From positions 1-15,729 of the forward strand of contig JBLHMK010000054.1 in the NCBI GenBank assembly GCA_047621945.1: a DNA stretch of 15,729 bases, written 5' to 3'. The DNA is from JAFMKE01 sp047621945 (GTDB lineage Bacteria > Bacteroidota > Bacteroidia > Chitinophagales > UBA8649). The position numbers and the translations under genes are program-made. Under the pieces are notes generated by a model. The model was not told the origin of the DNA. It saw nothing but the letters and a program-made list of their open reading frames with translations, and did not search any database. This document shows, in pieces, positions 1-7,244 of the stretch. Numbering within the stretch: position 1 is the first letter of the stretch; every line of letters begins with the position of its first letter.

Positions 1-1130
1 CCAGGAGCAGCAAGCTTGATTTCAAAGCTAGGTTTCTCTAGTTTGACTCCCGCTAAGCGAGTAATTGGTAAACTTAATATATCAATGTCATAGCTACCAT
101 AAAGATACTCTTGAGTATGATTGCTCTCTAAGGAATAAAAATAGTCTTCTGATCCACTTTGCTTAATTAAATAAGGAATCTCAGGAATGAGATTGACCTT
201 TTCATCTAAATGATAAGATTGAATGGTTAAAGCGGATGTAGGAGCGGGAATGGTGATTATATTATGATCATTACTTTTCAATTTAATCCCTTCTTTGACG
301 ATTGGAGGGAGCGTTTGTACAATTAGAGTATAGCTAGGACTCGGATCAATTAAAAGCGTGTCAGCATCACCTTTATCGTTCAAACGATGATACAGGGTGT
401 AGTCGGGATGCTCTTTAGTGCTATAAAATAAAATTGGAATGTCGCTTTGATTAGGAGCCTGTAGGTGATCTAATAAGTTGACCTGAAGTGTCGTAAAGCT
501 AATTGCTTGGGTAACTACCTGCATAATCTTTCGCTCAAACTCGAAAGGGTGATGAGGGTTAAAAACATCTTTAATGCAATGATAATCTCGCAGGGATTCA
601 ATGTCTATATCCAAGCCTATAATCACAGGTTTAACGATGACTTCTTTTTCCAATAAAATTTCAAGTATCGCACAAGGATCTCCTAAACAACTTTCTGAAC
701 CATCAGTAATGAGGATAAGAATGTTCTTTTGTCCTTCTAGTCCAGCGAAATCAATATTAGTCTGTTCTAAGGTAAACGCTAAAGGGGTAATTCCTTTTGG
801 ATTGACACTATGTAATCGGTCTTCAAGTTGGTCTAAAGTGTTTGTTGTAATAGGTAGTTTTAACTCAGTATCCTCACAATCATTGTCAATCGGCAAACTT
901 TGATGGCCATAAACGCGCAATCCAAAACGAAGACTGTCATATTTGCTAATAAGGCTATCTGCAATGTGCAACAAACTCTTTTCCGCAATCGTCCATTTGT
1001 CTTCTTTACCCCAGTTCTTTAGCATACTCGATGACGCATCTACTACAAACAGTACATTAATCGGTGCCTGCTGACTCCAAAGGGTACAACTAAAACAAAG
1101 GAATAATATGGCTAGAGCAACTTGTCTCAT
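1..1130 (-). CDS. Exported VWA-domain protein (paralog 1), C-terminus beyond the left edge
   Basis: Reading the minus strand from ATG at 1130, the frame stays open to base 1, giving 376 visible residues with no stop. An N-terminal hydrophobic segment (about residues 4-18, ending near WSQ) looks like a signal peptide, so the product is predicted to be periplasmic or surface-located. A VWA domain follows: the metal-ion adhesion site is DASSS (31-35), T115 in GITPLA, and D143 in LITDG. After it comes a beta-rich region with a TLLIDP motif. It is a clear paralog of the next gene upstream, with matching blocks throughout (GLRVYGHQ versus GLRVFGHQ; CLGDPC versus CDGNPC). By that alignment about 70 C-terminal residues are missing. 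Its ATG overlaps the paralog's TGA stop by 4 bases (ATGA), suggesting translational coupling. VWA domains usually mediate protein binding; the partner is unknown. LCFSC near residue 15 is a poor lipobox, so I favour ordinary signal-peptide cleavage. Confidence 0.88.
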   Translation of the reverse strand, partial: MRQVALAILFLCFSCTLWSQQAPINVLFVVDASSSMLKNWGKEDKWTIAEKSLLHIADSLISKYDSLRFGLRVYGHQSLPIDNDCEDTELKLPITTNTLDQLEDRLHSVNPKGITPLAFTLEQTNIDFAGLEGQKNILILITDGSESCLGDPCAILEILLEKEVIVKPVIIGLDIDIESLRDYHCIKDVFNPHHPFEFERKIMQVVTQAISFTTLQVNLLDHLQAPNQSDIPILFYSTKEHPDYTLYHRLNDKGDADTLLIDPSPSYTLIVQTLPPIVKEGIKLKSNDHNIITIPAPTSALTIQSYHLDEKVNLIPEIPYLIKQSGSEDYFYSLESNHTQEYLYGSYDIDILSLPITRLAGVKLEKPSFEIKLAAP

Positions 1131-2470
1131 CTCAGTTGGATTACCGTTGTTCGTTCTGGAAACATTTCAAAATCATATCGATGACTGCGCTCACTGTCGT
1201 TGTCACTTTCGTTAATATAAATAAAGCTATAAACCCCAGGTTGCAATTTGAGTTCCAAATCTTCGCTAAACACCCCAATGTCGTAGACTAAATTCCAAGG
1301 AGCGCTATTTCGGTCAAAAATACTTCCTCTTAAGGCTTTGTTGTTTTTGATCGATAGTTTCCCATTGGCTGGATAGTTCTGTTTGAGTACTTGATCCGCT
1401 TCAAATTTAACAGTTTCATTTTTAAGCGGAATGAGGGTCGTACTTAGCTTATAGGTATTAGCTAAAGTCGGTAGATTGTCTAACCTATAATTATACACCC
1501 AGTCATCTTCTGTCTTCAAAATGAAATGCGGAGCCTGCTCATCATATTGTTGTTCGTGTCCTACTGCAAGGTAAGATTTAGGTATAGTAATCGTAAGGGT
1601 ATTATGAACTCCAGCTGTTAGCTGAAACAGGTCGCTAGAGATAGGAGGGTAGCTATGTACTTTGATATCGTACCATCCTCTAGGGTCGATTTTTAAGGTG
1701 TCAGGTTTTCCTTTTTTGGTTAAACTGTGGATGTAAGCGAACAGAACCTCTTCGCTTATAGCATCATTAATTGTAATAGGGGTATTGGTAATGGTTTGAT
1801 TGCCAACGCTAAGTAATTCTATGCTTAGAGTAGTTTGACCTGTAGCTTGCTTAACTGTATTTTGAAGAACTACTTTCAATTCATCTTGATCCTTCGCATT
1901 AATAAAGGTGCCGATGCAATCGAAAGAGGAAATCAAAGAATCTTCAATGTTCAATCCAATAATGAAGGGATTAATAGTAATTCTCTTCTCATTAAGGTAT
2001 TTGGCCGCATCACAAGGATTGCCATCACAGTTTTCAAGTCCATCAGTAATTAGAATGATGGAATTTAAACTTTCGATGTCTGTGAAATCTTTCGCAGATT
2101 CTATTAAAGAATAGGCAATGGGTGTATTTCCATTGGGATTTATTCCTTTTAAGCGATTAGCAAATGCGACTTGATTATTTGATCCAAAGGGTATTTCCAA
2201 CTTTGAATCGGTACAATTATCTAAGCTTTTATGATATTGATGACCGAATACTCTTAGGCCTACTTGGATACTTGGATTTGCTCGTTCAATGCTGTCGACA
2301 AGCTGGTACAAAGTATTTTTTGCAATGGTCATTTTATCTTCATCACCCCACATCGCTTCCATACTGCCGGAGGCATCGAGTACAAATAGTACTTTTTGAA
2401 TTTGAGGAATCTCTTGACTATAGCCAAAATTGACTAGTGCTAAAAAGATTAAAAAGAGTAGCTTTTTCAA
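1127..2470 (-). CDS. Exported VWA-domain protein (paralog 2), TTG start
   Basis: The 447-residue product begins with a typical signal peptide (KK then LLFLIFLALV, ending near GYSQ at 16-19) and is predicted to be exported. The VWA domain (about 26-210) has a complete metal-ion adhesion site: DASGS (32-36), T116 in GNTPIA and D143 in LITDG. After it come a beta-rich Ig-like region (about 215-300, with TLKIDP) and a C-terminal beta-rich domain ending FPERTTVIQLR. The start codon is TTG: an in-frame TAA lies only three codons before it, and no ATG precedes the signal peptide, so TTG is the only start that keeps the leader. It follows the transketolase gene by 45 bases and overlaps the next VWA gene by 4 bases, so the three are probably co-transcribed. 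Cysteines at 86, 148, 153 and 185 match cysteines of the paralog at 85, 148, 153 and 185. Function is unknown beyond a likely ligand-binding or structural envelope role. Confidence 0.9.
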   Translation of the reverse strand: MKKLLFLIFLALVNFGYSQEIPQIQKVLFVLDASGSMEAMWGDEDKMTIAKNTLYQLVDSIERANPSIQVGLRVFGHQYHKSLDNCTDSKLEIPFGSNNQVAFANRLKGINPNGNTPIAYSLIESAKDFTDIESLNSIILITDGLENCDGNPCDAAKYLNEKRITINPFIIGLNIEDSLISSFDCIGTFINAKDQDELKVVLQNTVKQATGQTTLSIELLSVGNQTITNTPITINDAISEEVLFAYIHSLTKKGKPDTLKIDPRGWYDIKVHSYPPISSDLFQLTAGVHNTLTITIPKSYLAVGHEQQYDEQAPHFILKTEDDWVYNYRLDNLPTLANTYKLSTTLIPLKNETVKFEADQVLKQNYPANGKLSIKNNKALRGSIFDRNSAPWNLVYDIGVFSEDLELKLQPGVYSFIYINESDNDSERSHRYDFEMFPERTTVIQLR

Positions 2471-2515
2471 GGAGTAAACTTATAGTTCTCAAACGAAATT
2501 GCTAGAGAATTGTTG

Positions 2516-3361
2516 TTAATAGTCACCTAAGGTTTCTTCTAACTGACCTAAAGCATTAGCCAGTTGATCGTCATTCGGTGCTTTACCATGCCAATGATGG
2601 GTGCCTTGCATAAAATCAACACCAAAGCCCATTTCTGTATGCAGGAGAACACATACTGGTTTTCCTTGACCAGTTAAAGTTTTTGCTTTTTGCATGCCTT
2701 CAATTACAGATTGCATATCATTTCCTTTAGGGATATCCATTACTTCCCAACCAAATGCTTCAAATTTCTGACGGATACTACCCATTGGTAAAACTTCTTC
2801 CGTAGGGCCATCTATTTGTTGACAGTTAAGATCAATAGTGGATATAAGGTTATCAATTTTATTACCAGAAGCAAACAATGCGGCTTCCCAAATTTGACCT
2901 TCTTGCAATTCACCATCTCCATGCAAGGAGTAAACAGTCTTACGATCTTCATTAAGTGTTTTACTCATGGCAGCTCCAATTGCTACGCTCATGCCTTGAC
3001 CTAAACTTCCTGAAGCAATACGAACACCTGGTAAGTGCTCATGGGTTGTAGGATGTCCTTGAAGGCGAGAGTTAATCTTTCTGAATGTCTTTAGTTCTTC
3101 AACTGGAAAGTATCCACTTCTAGCTAGAACGCTATAAAATACTGGAGAAATATGACCATTAGAAAGGAAGAACAAATCTTCATTGTTACCATCCATGTTG
3201 AAAGATGGGTCATGATCCATTAACTCTTTGTATAAAGCGATAAAGAATTCCGTGCATCCCATGCTTCCGCCTGGATGACCACTATTAACTGCATGCACCA
3301 TGCGTAGAATATCACGTCGTACTTGAGTAGCTAATTGTTCTAAAGAAGATATATTGGACAT
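2516..3361 (-). CDS. Transketolase, N-terminal (thiamine diphosphate-binding) subunit
   Basis: This 281-residue protein is the N-terminal half of transketolase, the pentose-phosphate-pathway enzyme moving two-carbon ketol units between sugar phosphates. Visible motifs are SGHPGG (27-32), LSNGH (66-70), GSLGQG (118-123), the diphosphate/Mg-binding GDG (148-150) with its partner Asn in DLN (177-179), and WHGKAP (257-262). The length is normal for the split form found in many bacteria and archaea, so it is not a truncation. The split form needs a second subunit of about 310-320 residues carrying the pyrimidine-binding and C-terminal domains. No such gene is in the window: downstream are two VWA genes, upstream a pseudogene and secDF. 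It leads the minus-strand cluster and has a TAnnTTTG box 20 bases before its ATG. The enzyme family is certain; that it acts as transketolase rather than a related two-subunit enzyme such as a DXP-synthase-like protein is very likely but depends on the missing partner. Confidence 0.93.
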   Translation of the reverse strand: MSNISSLEQLATQVRRDILRMVHAVNSGHPGGSMGCTEFFIALYKELMDHDPSFNMDGNNEDLFFLSNGHISPVFYSVLARSGYFPVEELKTFRKINSRLQGHPTTHEHLPGVRIASGSLGQGMSVAIGAAMSKTLNEDRKTVYSLHGDGELQEGQIWEAALFASGNKIDNLISTIDLNCQQIDGPTEEVLPMGSIRQKFEAFGWEVMDIPKGNDMQSVIEGMQKAKTLTGQGKPVCVLLHTEMGFGVDFMQGTHHWHGKAPNDDQLANALGQLEETLGDY

Positions 3362-3380
3362 AGGGCTGTAGTTGTTTCGA

Positions 3381-3388
3381 CAAATGTA
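3381..3388 (-). promoter_or_regulatory. Putative -7 box (TACATTTG) for the transketolase-VWA cluster
   Basis: On the minus strand TACATTTG fits the Bacteroidota -7 consensus TAnnTTTG and lies 19 bases before the transketolase ATG, giving a short leader. I do not see a clear TTG at the expected -33 spacing, so only half of the promoter is supported. Confidence 0.45.
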
Positions 3389-3456
3389 AAACCTAGTCCT
3401 TGGATAAGATAATTTGATGGGATCTAAGTTTGCACAGTAGGTGGATAACGCAAGGT

Positions 3457-3490
3457 GAATGACGAATTATCAATTATGAATTTACAATTT
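3457..3490. repeat. AT-rich AATT-type tract on the low-coordinate side of the pseudogene
   Basis: A run of overlapping near-repeats (GAATTATC, AATTATGAATT, ACAATT) begins just after ordinary mixed sequence and abuts the stop codon of the four-helix-bundle pseudogene. A similar tract lies on the other side of the pseudogene. Such tracts are common between genes in Bacteroidota. Here they may mark the ends of an inserted unit; that is inference. Confidence 0.35.
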
Positions 3491-3841
3491 TTACTTCATT
3501 TTAATGCTTCGTTTTATCGTTCCAATAATCTTTAGGGTCTCTTCAATATCAGTTAACAAGATTGCACTATCTTATGCTGGCAAATAATTAGTATCCCCTA
3601 ATAATTTAATCCAGTATTTAGTTTCTCTTGCTTCTTTGTAGGAAATTGAAAGCTTTGCATGAAAGTCTTTGCGAGTTTGCTCCCCAATTGTTTCTTCTAT
3701 GTTTGCTCAAATGGACATTCCCGCTCTAAGTAGTTGTTTACTTAGAACGAACTCTTTCCTTTCGTCTAAGAGTAGTTTACAAAAAAATGCAATTTTGAGT
3801 GCAAAAGCATGGGTCTTTTGTTGAATAATATTTCCTTTCAT
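3491..3841 (-). pseudogene. Decayed four-helix-bundle protein gene (23S rRNA intervening-sequence type), two nonsense codons
   Basis: On the minus strand an ATG at 3841 opens a 117-codon frame ending TAA at 3491-3493. The frame is interrupted only by TGA at codon 45 (3707-3709) and TAA at codon 90 (3572-3574). The rest reads as a complete four-helix-bundle protein of the family first described from 23S rRNA intervening sequences: an N-terminal AFALKIAFFCKLL helix, FVLSKQLLRAGMSI, then (after the stop) ANIEETIGEQTRKDF, KLSISYKEARETKYWIKLL, and a final helix ending in TLKIIGTIKRSIK. In intact members the residue at the first stop is normally Gly in a SIGANIEEA motif, so GGA to TGA is a single change; the second stop is one change from CAA or GAA. 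There is no frameshift and the length is normal (about 115-120), which points to recent inactivation. The family's cellular role is not established. TGA is a real stop in this genome, as the VWA paralog 2 gene ends with it. Confidence 0.88.
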
Positions 3842-3891
3842 CCCGATTAATTATTTTTAACATAACTACAACAAAAGGCTTAAAGAATGAT

Positions 3892-3966
3892 CTACAATTA
3901 GTAGTAATTCGTTTTGAATTATTAATTGTGATTAGCTGCTTAGAAATTCTTAATTCCTAATTAATT
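3892..3966. repeat. AT-rich AATT-type tract on the high-coordinate side of the pseudogene
   Basis: This stretch holds repeated AATT-centred words (ACAATTAG, GTAATTCG, GAATTATTAATTG, TTAATTCCTAATTAATTAG). With the tract at 3457-3490 it brackets the four-helix-bundle pseudogene, and parts match that tract in inverted orientation (ACGAATTA). Between 3842 and 3891 I see only sequence before the pseudogene start, with no gene. I identify no target-site duplication. Confidence 0.35.
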
Positions 3967-4003
3967 AGAAAGCCCTATTACGATAAACGCAATAGGGCTT
4001 TCT
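3967..4003 (-). terminator. Hairpin terminator of secDF
   Basis: A perfect 13-bp stem (AGAAAGCCCTATT at 3967-3979 with its complement at 3991-4003) closes an 11-base loop, starting 22 bases beyond the secDF stop codon. On the minus strand the stem is followed by the AT-rich TAATTAATTAGG rather than a pure U run. The AAGCCC/GGGCTT stem style is typical of flavobacterial terminators. The stem is symmetric, but no plus-strand gene reads toward it. Confidence 0.82.
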
Positions 4004-4025
4004 TAAAAGCTTTGGTTTGGAAAGC

Positions 4026-7000
4026 TTATCTCTTTTTCTTCACTTTATCCGCTCCTTTCATCGTGTCAACTAGGATAGCTGATGCAATGAAAATAGAAGA
4101 GTAAGTACCTACTAGAATTCCCATTAATAAAGCAAAAGAGAATCCTCTAATTGCTTCACCACCGAATACGAACAAAATAAGTACTACTAACAAGGTAGTG
4201 AAAGAGGTCATTAAGGTTCTACTCAATGTACTATTAATTGCAGCATTTACATTGGTAACAACATCTCTTGTAGGATGCTCATCAAAGTACTCTCTAATTC
4301 TATCAAATACAATTACTGTATCATTTATAGAGTAACCAATTACCGTTAAGATGGCTGCTATAAATTTCTGCTCAATCTCTAATGAGAATGGGAACCATTC
4401 ACCCCAGAAGATAGAGAATACAGATAACAAGATTAACGAATCATGTATTACTGCGCCTAATGCACCAACACCATATTGCCATTTTCTAAATCGAATCAAT
4501 AAGTATAAGAAAATTAAGATTGCTCCTACACCTCCAGCCCAGAATGCACTAGATTGGATATCATCAGCAATAGACGTATCGACTTTGTTCGATTGAACAA
4601 GAGCTGAACGCATAAACTCTTCATTTGAAGGCTCAGTTACGAATTCACCTCTAAGTGCATCATATAATTTAAAAGTAACTGTACTATCCGTCTTAGGGTC
4701 TTTACTTTCGATTTCGTATGAGGTGATAATTTGAATCGTTCTGTCGTTTCCGAAAGTTTTCACTTGCGGAGTAGAACCAAATGTTTCAGATAAATCGCTA
4801 CGAATTGCATCTGTAGAAACCGTTTGATCAAAAGCTACAACGTATGAACGTCCACCTTTAAAGTCAACACCTAATTCAAATCCTTTGGTAGACATTGAAA
4901 CCAAACCAGCTATTATAATTACTGCTGAAATCACATAAGTGATTTTACGTTTTCCTAAGAAGTCGAACTTGGCATCTTTCAAGATGTTCTCACTCCATGA
5001 CATTGACATTCCAACTGTTTTATCTCTATCGCTCATGCCATCGAAAATTAGACGAGACAAGAATACTGCGGAGATAAATGATGCAATAATACCAATCATT
5101 AATACAATGGCAAATCCTTTAACTGGACCAGCACCTAACCAAAGTAGGGTAGCAGCCGTTATGAATGTAGTTACATTCGCATCAATTATTGCGCTATAAG
5201 ATCTAGAGAAACCATCAGATATTGCTAAACGAGCACCTTTGCCTTTACGCAACTCTTCCTTGATTCTTTCAAAGATGATTACGTTAGCATCCACTGCCAT
5301 ACCTATAGTTAAAACGATACCCGCTAAACCAGGTAAGGTTAAAGCAGCTCCCAATGAAGCCAATGTTCCCATAATGAAAACAATATTTACCAATAATGCA
5401 ATATTGGCAATAACACCAGCACCGCTGTAGTAAAGAATCATGAATAAGATTACAAACAAGAAACCAATACTTAAGGCTAATAAACCTGAACGGATAGAAG
5501 CATCACCTAAGCTTGCTCCAACAACTGCTTCTTGAGGGATGTTAATTTGAGCGTCTAACTTACCAGACTTTAAGATGTTTGCTAAATCTTGTGCTTCATC
5601 AAAGTCATCTAAACCTGTAATTTGAGATGAACCACCACAAATCGCACCGTTTACATTTGGTGCAGAGAATACTTTATTGTCTAATACAATAGCAACTTGC
5701 TTGCCTACATTTTCTTCCGTTAACTTACACCATTTGTTAGCTCCAACATTATTCATTCTCATTGATACTGCTGCAGCACCAAATTCATCCAATACAGAAC
5801 GAGCATCTGTAATTACATCACCACTCATTGCCGCTTTACCATCAATACCTTTTTGTAAAGCAAAAATGGTATAAAAATCATCTGCATTTGCACCTGTACC
5901 TTTGAAAGGCTTAGCTGACCATGCTAACTTAATACGAGCGACATCGAAGATAGATTTGATTTCTTCCATAGCAAGGTAAGTCTTTACCTTATCCATATCT
6001 TTTTTAGCTACATAACCAACAATAGCACCTGGTCTCCAGAATTGACGACCATCCTGCACATCGATGTTAGGTTGAAGGATGTCAAATAAAGGATTGAATG
6101 CACTACTTGTAGTATCCTCTTCTTCGCCTTCTAATCCAGCTAAATCTTCTTCTAATTCAGAAAGACCTAAGTCATCTTCTAGTTCATTCAACGCTTCTTC
6201 AGCACCTTCAACTACTTCTTCAATAATTGGAGTTTCTTCCACAACTTCTAAAGCTTCAATAGGGTCAACAGTAGCTTCAATTAAGTCTTCTGTAGACTCT
6301 TCTAAACCAAGAATACCAACTAACATATCGTTTGCTTGGAACAATAGACTTCCAGCAACGCTTGCGTCAACTGTTTCGTAAAATTCTAATACTGCAGCAG
6401 ATTGGATAATGTTTCTTACACGATCCGTGTTATCAGCACCTGGAAGTTCAATGTAGATTCTTCCGTTTGCATCTGGTTCTGATATGAAAGGTTGTGCAAC
6501 ACCAAACTCATCGATACGCGTAGTCAATACATTATGCGTTTCGCTGTTTTTCGCGTTAGCTTCTTCTTTTAATACTTTTAAAACATCATCATTTGAAGAG
6601 TCAAAAGTAATTTTCTCTCTAAATTTTTCAATAGGAGCGAAAATGCCTGATAACTTAGCGTCGCCTGCAATTTTACTATACTCTTTTCCAAATAAAGTGA
6701 TGAAGTCACCTTGGTTATCTGCTTGTGCCGCAATTGAAGCTTCCAAAGCTTTATTGAAGTTTTCATCTTTCGTGTTGTTTGAAAGTTTCTTCAATACATC
6801 TGCTTGGTCAATTTCAACTAGCATACTTACTCCACCTTTAAGGTCAAGTCCCAAGTTTAAACTACGTTTATTGATTTCATCGTAAGTGAAACCTAAAAAC
6901 GCTTCTTCGTTTTTAATTGAGTCTAAGTAGTAGTTCTTTGCTTTATTCTCTAAGTATGATTTCTCAAGACCTTCTTCAATATCTAAAACTTGTGTTGTTG

Positions 7001-7115
7001 CATAAGCTTCTGCTTTTCCAACAAATGAGTTCTTGATAAAGGTGAAAGAAAGTTGAAAAATCGATACAACGACAAGTGCAATGATAACAATTCTTATAAA
7101 TCCTTTTGCTTGCAT
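4026..7115 (-). CDS. secDF: Protein translocase subunit SecDF (SecD-SecF fusion)
   Basis: This 1029-residue inner-membrane protein fuses SecD and SecF, which use the proton gradient to pull Sec substrates across the membrane after SecYEG/SecA. The N-terminal membrane helix is at about 6-28, followed by the SecD signature LNLGLDLKGG (86-95) and the periplasmic P1 region with IELPGADNTDRV (222-233). SecD helices 2-6 lie at about 543-692, with GMAVDANVIIFERI (605-618); D609 sits in the conserved proton-path motif. SecF begins near 715 with FELGVDFKGG (746-755), a second periplasmic domain, and helices from about 855 to 1018 including GYSINDTVIVFDRI (927-940). An acidic Glu/Asp-rich insertion at about 272-334 interrupts P1; similar low-complexity inserts occur in other Bacteroidota SecDF proteins. 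The fused form and length (near 1000 residues) are usual for the phylum. It has its own promoter and a strong terminator, so it is probably monocistronic. Confidence 0.97.
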   Translation of the reverse strand: MQAKGFIRIVIIALVVVSIFQLSFTFIKNSFVGKAEAYATTQVLDIEEGLEKSYLENKAKNYYLDSIKNEEAFLGFTYDEINKRSLNLGLDLKGGVSMLVEIDQADVLKKLSNNTKDENFNKALEASIAAQADNQGDFITLFGKEYSKIAGDAKLSGIFAPIEKFREKITFDSSNDDVLKVLKEEANAKNSETHNVLTTRIDEFGVAQPFISEPDANGRIYIELPGADNTDRVRNIIQSAAVLEFYETVDASVAGSLLFQANDMLVGILGLEESTEDLIEATVDPIEALEVVEETPIIEEVVEGAEEALNELEDDLGLSELEEDLAGLEGEEEDTTSSAFNPLFDILQPNIDVQDGRQFWRPGAIVGYVAKKDMDKVKTYLAMEEIKSIFDVARIKLAWSAKPFKGTGANADDFYTIFALQKGIDGKAAMSGDVITDARSVLDEFGAAAVSMRMNNVGANKWCKLTEENVGKQVAIVLDNKVFSAPNVNGAICGGSSQITGLDDFDEAQDLANILKSGKLDAQINIPQEAVVGASLGDASIRSGLLALSIGFLFVILFMILYYSGAGVIANIALLVNIVFIMGTLASLGAALTLPGLAGIVLTIGMAVDANVIIFERIKEELRKGKGARLAISDGFSRSYSAIIDANVTTFITAATLLWLGAGPVKGFAIVLMIGIIASFISAVFLSRLIFDGMSDRDKTVGMSMSWSENILKDAKFDFLGKRKITYVISAVIIIAGLVSMSTKGFELGVDFKGGRSYVVAFDQTVSTDAIRSDLSETFGSTPQVKTFGNDRTIQIITSYEIESKDPKTDSTVTFKLYDALRGEFVTEPSNEEFMRSALVQSNKVDTSIADDIQSSAFWAGGVGAILIFLYLLIRFRKWQYGVGALGAVIHDSLILLSVFSIFWGEWFPFSLEIEQKFIAAILTVIGYSINDTVIVFDRIREYFDEHPTRDVVTNVNAAINSTLSRTLMTSFTTLLVVLILFVFGGEAIRGFSFALLMGILVGTYSSIFIASAILVDTMKGADKVKKKR

Positions 7116-7146
7116 ATTACTAAGGGTTAATTTTTTTTAAAGGCTG

Positions 7147-7179
7147 CAAATATACTATTATTATAAGGGAATAATTCAA
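7147..7179 (-). promoter_or_regulatory. secDF promoter (TTG - 22 bp - TATATTTG)
   Basis: On the minus strand a TTG at 7177-7179 is followed after 22 bases by TATATTTG at 7147-7154. This fits the Bacteroidota housekeeping promoter (TTG or TTTG near -33, TAnnTTTG near -7), at the long end of usual spacing. The box ends 31 bases before the secDF ATG, leaving a short leader. Confidence 0.65.
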
Positions 7180-7199
7180 GTTTTATTCAAAAAGTTGCT

Positions 7200-7218
7200 C
7201 TAGGTCAAATTGGCCTAG
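7200..7218 (-). terminator. Weak candidate terminator after the guaA operon
   Basis: CTAGG (7200-7204) and CCTAG (7214-7218) form a 5-bp stem that can extend inward past one mismatch. On the minus strand a TTTTT run lies a few bases beyond. It lies between the choice-of-anchor B stop codon and the secDF promoter, where a terminator is expected, but the stem is short. Confidence 0.3.
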
Positions 7219-7244
7219 ATATCTGGGTGATTTCTACTAATTAA

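Noticed and set aside
601..903. Plus-strand open frame of 100 codons
   Set aside because: It lies antisense inside the VWA paralog 1 gene, is Ser/Lys-rich without domain features, and the minus-strand frame has signal peptide and VWA motifs.
1074..1121. Possible lipobox (CFSC) in VWA paralog 1
   Set aside because: The residues at -3 and -2 (Cys, Phe) do not fit a lipobox, and a normal cleavage site after WSQ is available.
3707..3709. TGA recoding (selenocysteine or tryptophan) in the four-helix-bundle frame
   Set aside because: Family members have Gly at this site, a second stop (TAA) follows, and TGA terminates a real gene elsewhere in the window.
6079..6885. Plus-strand open frames of 100 and 133 codons
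   Set aside because: Both are antisense to secDF; the Ser-rich composition is the mirror of the Glu-rich codons of the acidic insertion.
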